DNA from: Myxococcales bacterium | Lineage (GTDB): Bacteria; Myxococcota_A; Polyangia; Polyangiales; Polyangiaceae | Length of the DNA stretch: 64,000 nt | Direction of reading: 5' to 3' | Assembly: GCA_016712525.1 (NCBI GenBank) | Contig: JADJQX010000008.1 | Coordinates: 682,001-746,000, forward strand | In this document: one piece after another, positions 61,179 to 64,000 of the stretch | Numbering within the stretch: the stretch's first letter is position 1 | Layout of the letters: every line of letters begins with the position of its first letter | The notes under the pieces: generated by a model | What the model saw: only the letters and a program-made list of their open reading frames with translations | Databases searched by the model: none | What the model was told of the DNA's origin: nothing | Made by a program: the position numbers and the translations under genes

Positions 61179-62032
61179 TCGTCGGCTCCGGCGGGGCGGA
61201 AGGTCTCCCCGTAGCCGAACGTCAAACCGAGGTAAAATACACGCGTTCCGCCGAGCTCGGGCGCGGTCGCGCCCCCGTTGGGGACACGAAAGACCTCGCC
61301 GTCTCCGCAGACGAGCAGCGCGCCAACGACCCCGAAGCCGCACACGAGCGCGCGCACGACCTGGACGGGCCGCGCGTACGCATCGTCGCGTTTGTCGATC
61401 AGCATGGCGGAGATCTCGCTGCGCAAGAGGGGCGTTCGGGCCGAAAAATACGCCCCGTACTCGGGGCTCACGCCGAGATCGCGCGGGCGCGCCCCTTCGA
61501 CATGATAACGGCCGGCGAGCACCGGGGCCCCACGCGCGCCGAGCTCGAGGAGGCGTTCGCCTTCGCGGAGCTGCACACCGACCTCGGTGATGGGGAGCTC
61601 GAGCCGCGAGAAGAAGTAGTTCCCGTTGCCCTGGAGCTCCCCGCCGAAGCCCGCGCGCACGAAGCCGCTCCACGGGTCCCCGAGCGGTACGCGGAGGCCG
61701 AGCGTGAGCGCCCCACGGAGCCACCCCTCGACCGTGGCCGTGCCGGAGCCTATCGCCCCGATGAACGAGCCGCGGAGCGAACCGTAGCGGCCACGCGTGC
61801 CATGGAACGAGGCCGAGGTGACGAAGAGCGCGCCGTAGCTCGACACGTCGTCTTTGCCGGTTCGAACGTTGGTCGTCGTGAGCCGCCCCCCGAAGAACAC
61901 GGTGGGCGCGCGCATGCCCGAGTCGTCCTCGTCGTCGTCGTCGGCGGCGCGTGCCTCCCGCGGTGCCCCAAAGGCGAGGGCGCCCGCGAGCACCGCGAGC
62001 GCCACCACCTTCTCCGCGCGGGAGGCGACCAC
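61175..62032 (-). CDS. Outer-membrane-type beta protein, first of a paralogous pair
   Basis: 285 residues from GTG 62032, two bases after the thrS stop. Signal peptide (KVVALAVLAGALAFGAPREARA), then an acidic patch and a domain with alternating strands: GTATVEGWLRGALTLGLRVP, NYFFSRLELPITEVGVQL, ELGARGAPVLAGRYHVEGAR, ending GLTFGYGETFRPAGADE. It aligns along its length with the next gene, so a duplication is clear. No family is recognised. Close coupling to thrS suggests cotranscription with a tRNA synthetase. Confidence 0.65.
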   Translation of the reverse strand: MVASRAEKVVALAVLAGALAFGAPREARAADDDDEDDSGMRAPTVFFGGRLTTTNVRTGKDDVSSYGALFVTSASFHGTRGRYGSLRGSFIGAIGSGTATVEGWLRGALTLGLRVPLGDPWSGFVRAGFGGELQGNGNYFFSRLELPITEVGVQLREGERLLELGARGAPVLAGRYHVEGARPRDLGVSPEYGAYFSARTPLLRSEISAMLIDKRDDAYARPVQVVRALVCGFGVVGALLVCGDGEVFRVPNGGATAPELGGTRVFYLGLTFGYGETFRPAGADE

Positions 62033-62034
62033 CG

Positions 62035-63978
62035 TCAGCCTCGCGGCGGCTTCGACTCGCCCGAGAGCAGACCTACGAACGTCTCGAGCGGCATCGCGCC
62101 GAGCTCGCCCTTGTCACGCGAGCGCACGCCGACCTGGCCGGTCTCCGCTTCTTTGGCGCCGACCACGAGCATGTAAGGTACACGCGAGAGGCGCGCGTTG
62201 CGGATCTTGGCGCCGAGCTTGTCCGCGCTCGTGTCGACCTCGATGCGGAAGCCCTGCTCGCGGAGCTTCTTGGCGACCTCGATCGCGTAGTCGTCGGCCT
62301 TCTCGCTCACGGTGAGCACGATGGCCTGCTTGGGCGCGATCCAGGCCGGGAAATTCCCGCCCGAGTGCTCGAGGTACACGCTGAAGAAGCGCTCGAGCGA
62401 GCCCAGGATCGCGCGGTGGAGCATGACCGGGCGGTGCTCTTTGCCGTCCTCGCCGATGTAGCCGAGGTCGAAGCGCTCGGGCAGGTTCGGGTCGAACTGG
62501 ATCGTGCCGAGCTGCCAGCTCCGCTTGAGCGCGTCGTGGATGTGAACCTCCACCTTCGGGCCGTAGAACGCGCCCTCGCCGGGCGTCACCTCGAAGGGGA
62601 GACCTGCGTTCTTCAAGCCGAGCTCGAGCGCGCCCTCGGCCTCGTCCCAGTCGGCCTCGGTGCCGATGCGCTTCTCGGGCCGGGTCGCGAGCTTGATGTC
62701 GACCTTCTCGAAGCCGAACGCCTTGTAGACGACGTTCAAGAACTTGATGAACTTCTCGATCTCGGCCGGCACTTGTTTGCGCGTGCAGAACACGTGGGCG
62801 TCGTCTTGGCAGAAGGTGCGGACACGCGAGAGCCCGTGCACGACGCCGCCGCGCTCGTACCTGTGGAGGCGCCCGAAGTCGGCCACGCGCCAGGGGAGCT
62901 CACGGTAGCTGCGCTTCTTCGAGCCGAAGATCACGCAGTGGCTCGGGCAGTTCATGGGCTTCAGCGCGAACGCCGCGTCACGGAGGGACTCGTCCCACGA
63001 GCCCTTCTCCTTCACGGCCTGGGCGATCTCGTCGAGCTGGTCCTCCGTCCAGAGACGGAACATGTTCTCGTTGTAGTTGCCGAGGTGACCGCTCGTGCGA
63101 AAGAGCTTCGGGTCGAAGGCTTGCGGAGTGATGACCTCCTCGTAGCCCTCGTCGTCGTAGAGGCCGCGCACGTAGCCGACGAGTGCATTGTACACGAATG
63201 CCCCCTTCGGCAAGAAGAAGGGCATCGCCGGCGCGACCGGGTCGAACATGAAGAGATCGAGCTCTTTTCCGAGCTTGCGGTGGTCGCGGGCCTTGGCCTC
63301 TTCGACGAGCCGTAGGTGCTCCTCGAGCGCCTCTTTGGACGGGAACGCCGTGCCGTAGATGCGCTGGAGCATGGGGTTCCGCTCGTCGCCTCGCCAGTAG
63401 GCGCCGGCCACGCTCGTGAGCTTCACGGCCTTGAGGTAGCCGGTGTTGGGCACGTGGGGGCCCTCGCACACGTCGACCCACTCTTTGCCTTCTTCGCCGT
63501 GGAAGTAGAGCGAGATCTCTTCGCCCGCGGGGATGCTCTCGATGATCTCGACCTTGAACGACTCGCCCATGTCGCGGAACTTCTGGAGGGCCTCGTCGCG
63601 AGAGACGGGCACGCGCCGGAAGTGGCTCTTCTTCCCGATGATCTCGAGCATCGCCTTCTCGATCTTCGAGAGGTCGTCCTCGGAGAAGGAGCCCTCGGGC
63701 TTCTTGAAGTCGTAGTAGAAGCCGTCGTCGATCGCGGGGCCGATGGTGACCTTGGTGCCCGGGAAGAGCCTCTGCACCGCGTCGGCCATGACGTGGGCCG
63801 TCGAGTGGCGGATGACCGCGAGGCCGCGCGGGTCTTGCGTGGTCACGAGCTCGTACGCCGAGGCCGGGTCGATCGGCGTGTGGAGGTCGACGATTTTGCC
63901 GTCGATCGAGAGGGCGACGACGTCCTTCAGGAGGCCTTTTTCGGCGAGGAGCTCGCGCCCCGTCTTTTTCGCGGACAT
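62035..63978 (-). CDS. thrS: Threonyl-tRNA synthetase
   Basis: 647 residues, full length. Order: TGS domain (KDVVALSIDGKIVDLHTPID), editing domain with HSTAHVMADAVQRLFP, the class II core with zinc ligands in MNCPSHCVIFGSK and later His positions, RVRTFCQDDAHVFC, the motif LHRAILGSLERFFSVYLEHS (as HRAILGSLERFFSVY) and an anticodon-binding C-domain (VLTVSEKADDYAIEVAKKL). It charges tRNA-Thr. The ATG is 22 bases from the window edge, so its leader is not visible. Confidence 0.97.
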   Translation of the reverse strand: MSAKKTGRELLAEKGLLKDVVALSIDGKIVDLHTPIDPASAYELVTTQDPRGLAVIRHSTAHVMADAVQRLFPGTKVTIGPAIDDGFYYDFKKPEGSFSEDDLSKIEKAMLEIIGKKSHFRRVPVSRDEALQKFRDMGESFKVEIIESIPAGEEISLYFHGEEGKEWVDVCEGPHVPNTGYLKAVKLTSVAGAYWRGDERNPMLQRIYGTAFPSKEALEEHLRLVEEAKARDHRKLGKELDLFMFDPVAPAMPFFLPKGAFVYNALVGYVRGLYDDEGYEEVITPQAFDPKLFRTSGHLGNYNENMFRLWTEDQLDEIAQAVKEKGSWDESLRDAAFALKPMNCPSHCVIFGSKKRSYRELPWRVADFGRLHRYERGGVVHGLSRVRTFCQDDAHVFCTRKQVPAEIEKFIKFLNVVYKAFGFEKVDIKLATRPEKRIGTEADWDEAEGALELGLKNAGLPFEVTPGEGAFYGPKVEVHIHDALKRSWQLGTIQFDPNLPERFDLGYIGEDGKEHRPVMLHRAILGSLERFFSVYLEHSGGNFPAWIAPKQAIVLTVSEKADDYAIEVAKKLREQGFRIEVDTSADKLGAKIRNARLSRVPYMLVVGAKEAETGQVGVRSRDKGELGAMPLETFVGLLSGESKPPRG

Positions 63979-64000
63979 GGCGCGGCCATAGCACGTTTTG

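Noticed and set aside
1..64000. CRISPR array, insertion sequences, prophage or restriction systems
   Set aside because: No regularly spaced repeats, transposase motifs, integrase or phage structural genes were recognised anywhere.

Overview
The window is one stretch of a very GC-rich bacterial chromosome. It most resembles a myxobacterium (Myxococcota, probably Polyangiales-like). The evidence is a Cys-containing C-terminal MYXO-CTERM-type sorting tail, a Hanks-type Ser/Thr kinase with a membrane-anchored PEGA-like tail, a sulfatase-modifying-factor-fold exported protein, an OmpA-like protein with thrombospondin type 3 repeats, and an FtsI that carries a PASTA domain in an otherwise Gram-negative-type gene set. 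The genus assignment is inference. Genes are tightly packed, and most operon neighbours overlap by 1, 4 or 8 bases, so many starts can be fixed from translational coupling.

Region 1 (1-7.3 kb): a MarR-controlled operon (marR, DUF4166, FAD oxidoreductase, enoyl-CoA hydratase) reads leftward from a clear operator palindrome. A LolD-type ATPase coupled to an amidohydrolase reads rightward. Next is a leftward folP-cdaA-ybbR operon for folate and cyclic di-AMP synthesis. Region 2 (7.6-14.2 kb): an exported SUMF1-fold protein, a long-chain acyl-CoA dehydrogenase, RNase HI, a small tail-anchored protein, a DUF4912 protein and ribF. Region 3 (14.2-22.3 kb): a leftward pair made of a lipoprotein with an apparent frameshift and a TPR/Pro-rich/TonB-receptor fusion, a Ser/Thr kinase, then rightward a MYXO-CTERM protein and holA. 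Region 4 (22.5-35.6 kb): ribA with its own promoter, an OmpA/TSP3 protein, a HEAT-repeat protein and xseB read rightward. Leftward are an SH3 protein, an ECF sigma/anti-sigma/exported-protein operon, DUF1844 and SlyD genes, and a fused swivel-first aconitase-family enzyme. A C-terminally truncated glycosyltransferase follows.

Region 5 (35.7-52.8 kb) is the division and cell wall (dcw) cluster, all leftward: mraZ, rsmH, ftsL, ftsI, murE, murF, mraY, murD, ftsW, murG, murC, ftsQ, ftsA, ftsZ. It has no murB or ddl. Genes from mraZ to ftsQ nearly all overlap or abut. ftsA and especially ftsZ are set apart by spacers with hairpins and a 21-bp palindrome, suggesting separate control of ftsZ. Region 6 (53.3-64 kb): an acyl-CoA dehydrogenase, a trypsin-like lipoprotein protease, a DUF2330-like Ser/Asp-rich surface protein, a small lipoprotein, a cobalamin-binding mutase subunit and a PDZ protein. 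Last is a leftward thrS-OMP-OMP-infC array in which two paralogous outer-membrane-type genes sit between thrS and infC.

No tRNA, rRNA, CRISPR array, insertion sequence or phage gene was recognised. The window looks like a housekeeping core with lineage-specific envelope genes between. The best candidates for undescribed biology are the palindromic ftsZ upstream region, the thrS/infC locus with embedded envelope genes, the TPR-Pro-TonB receptor/lipoprotein pair, and FtsI with a KTA instead of KTG box.
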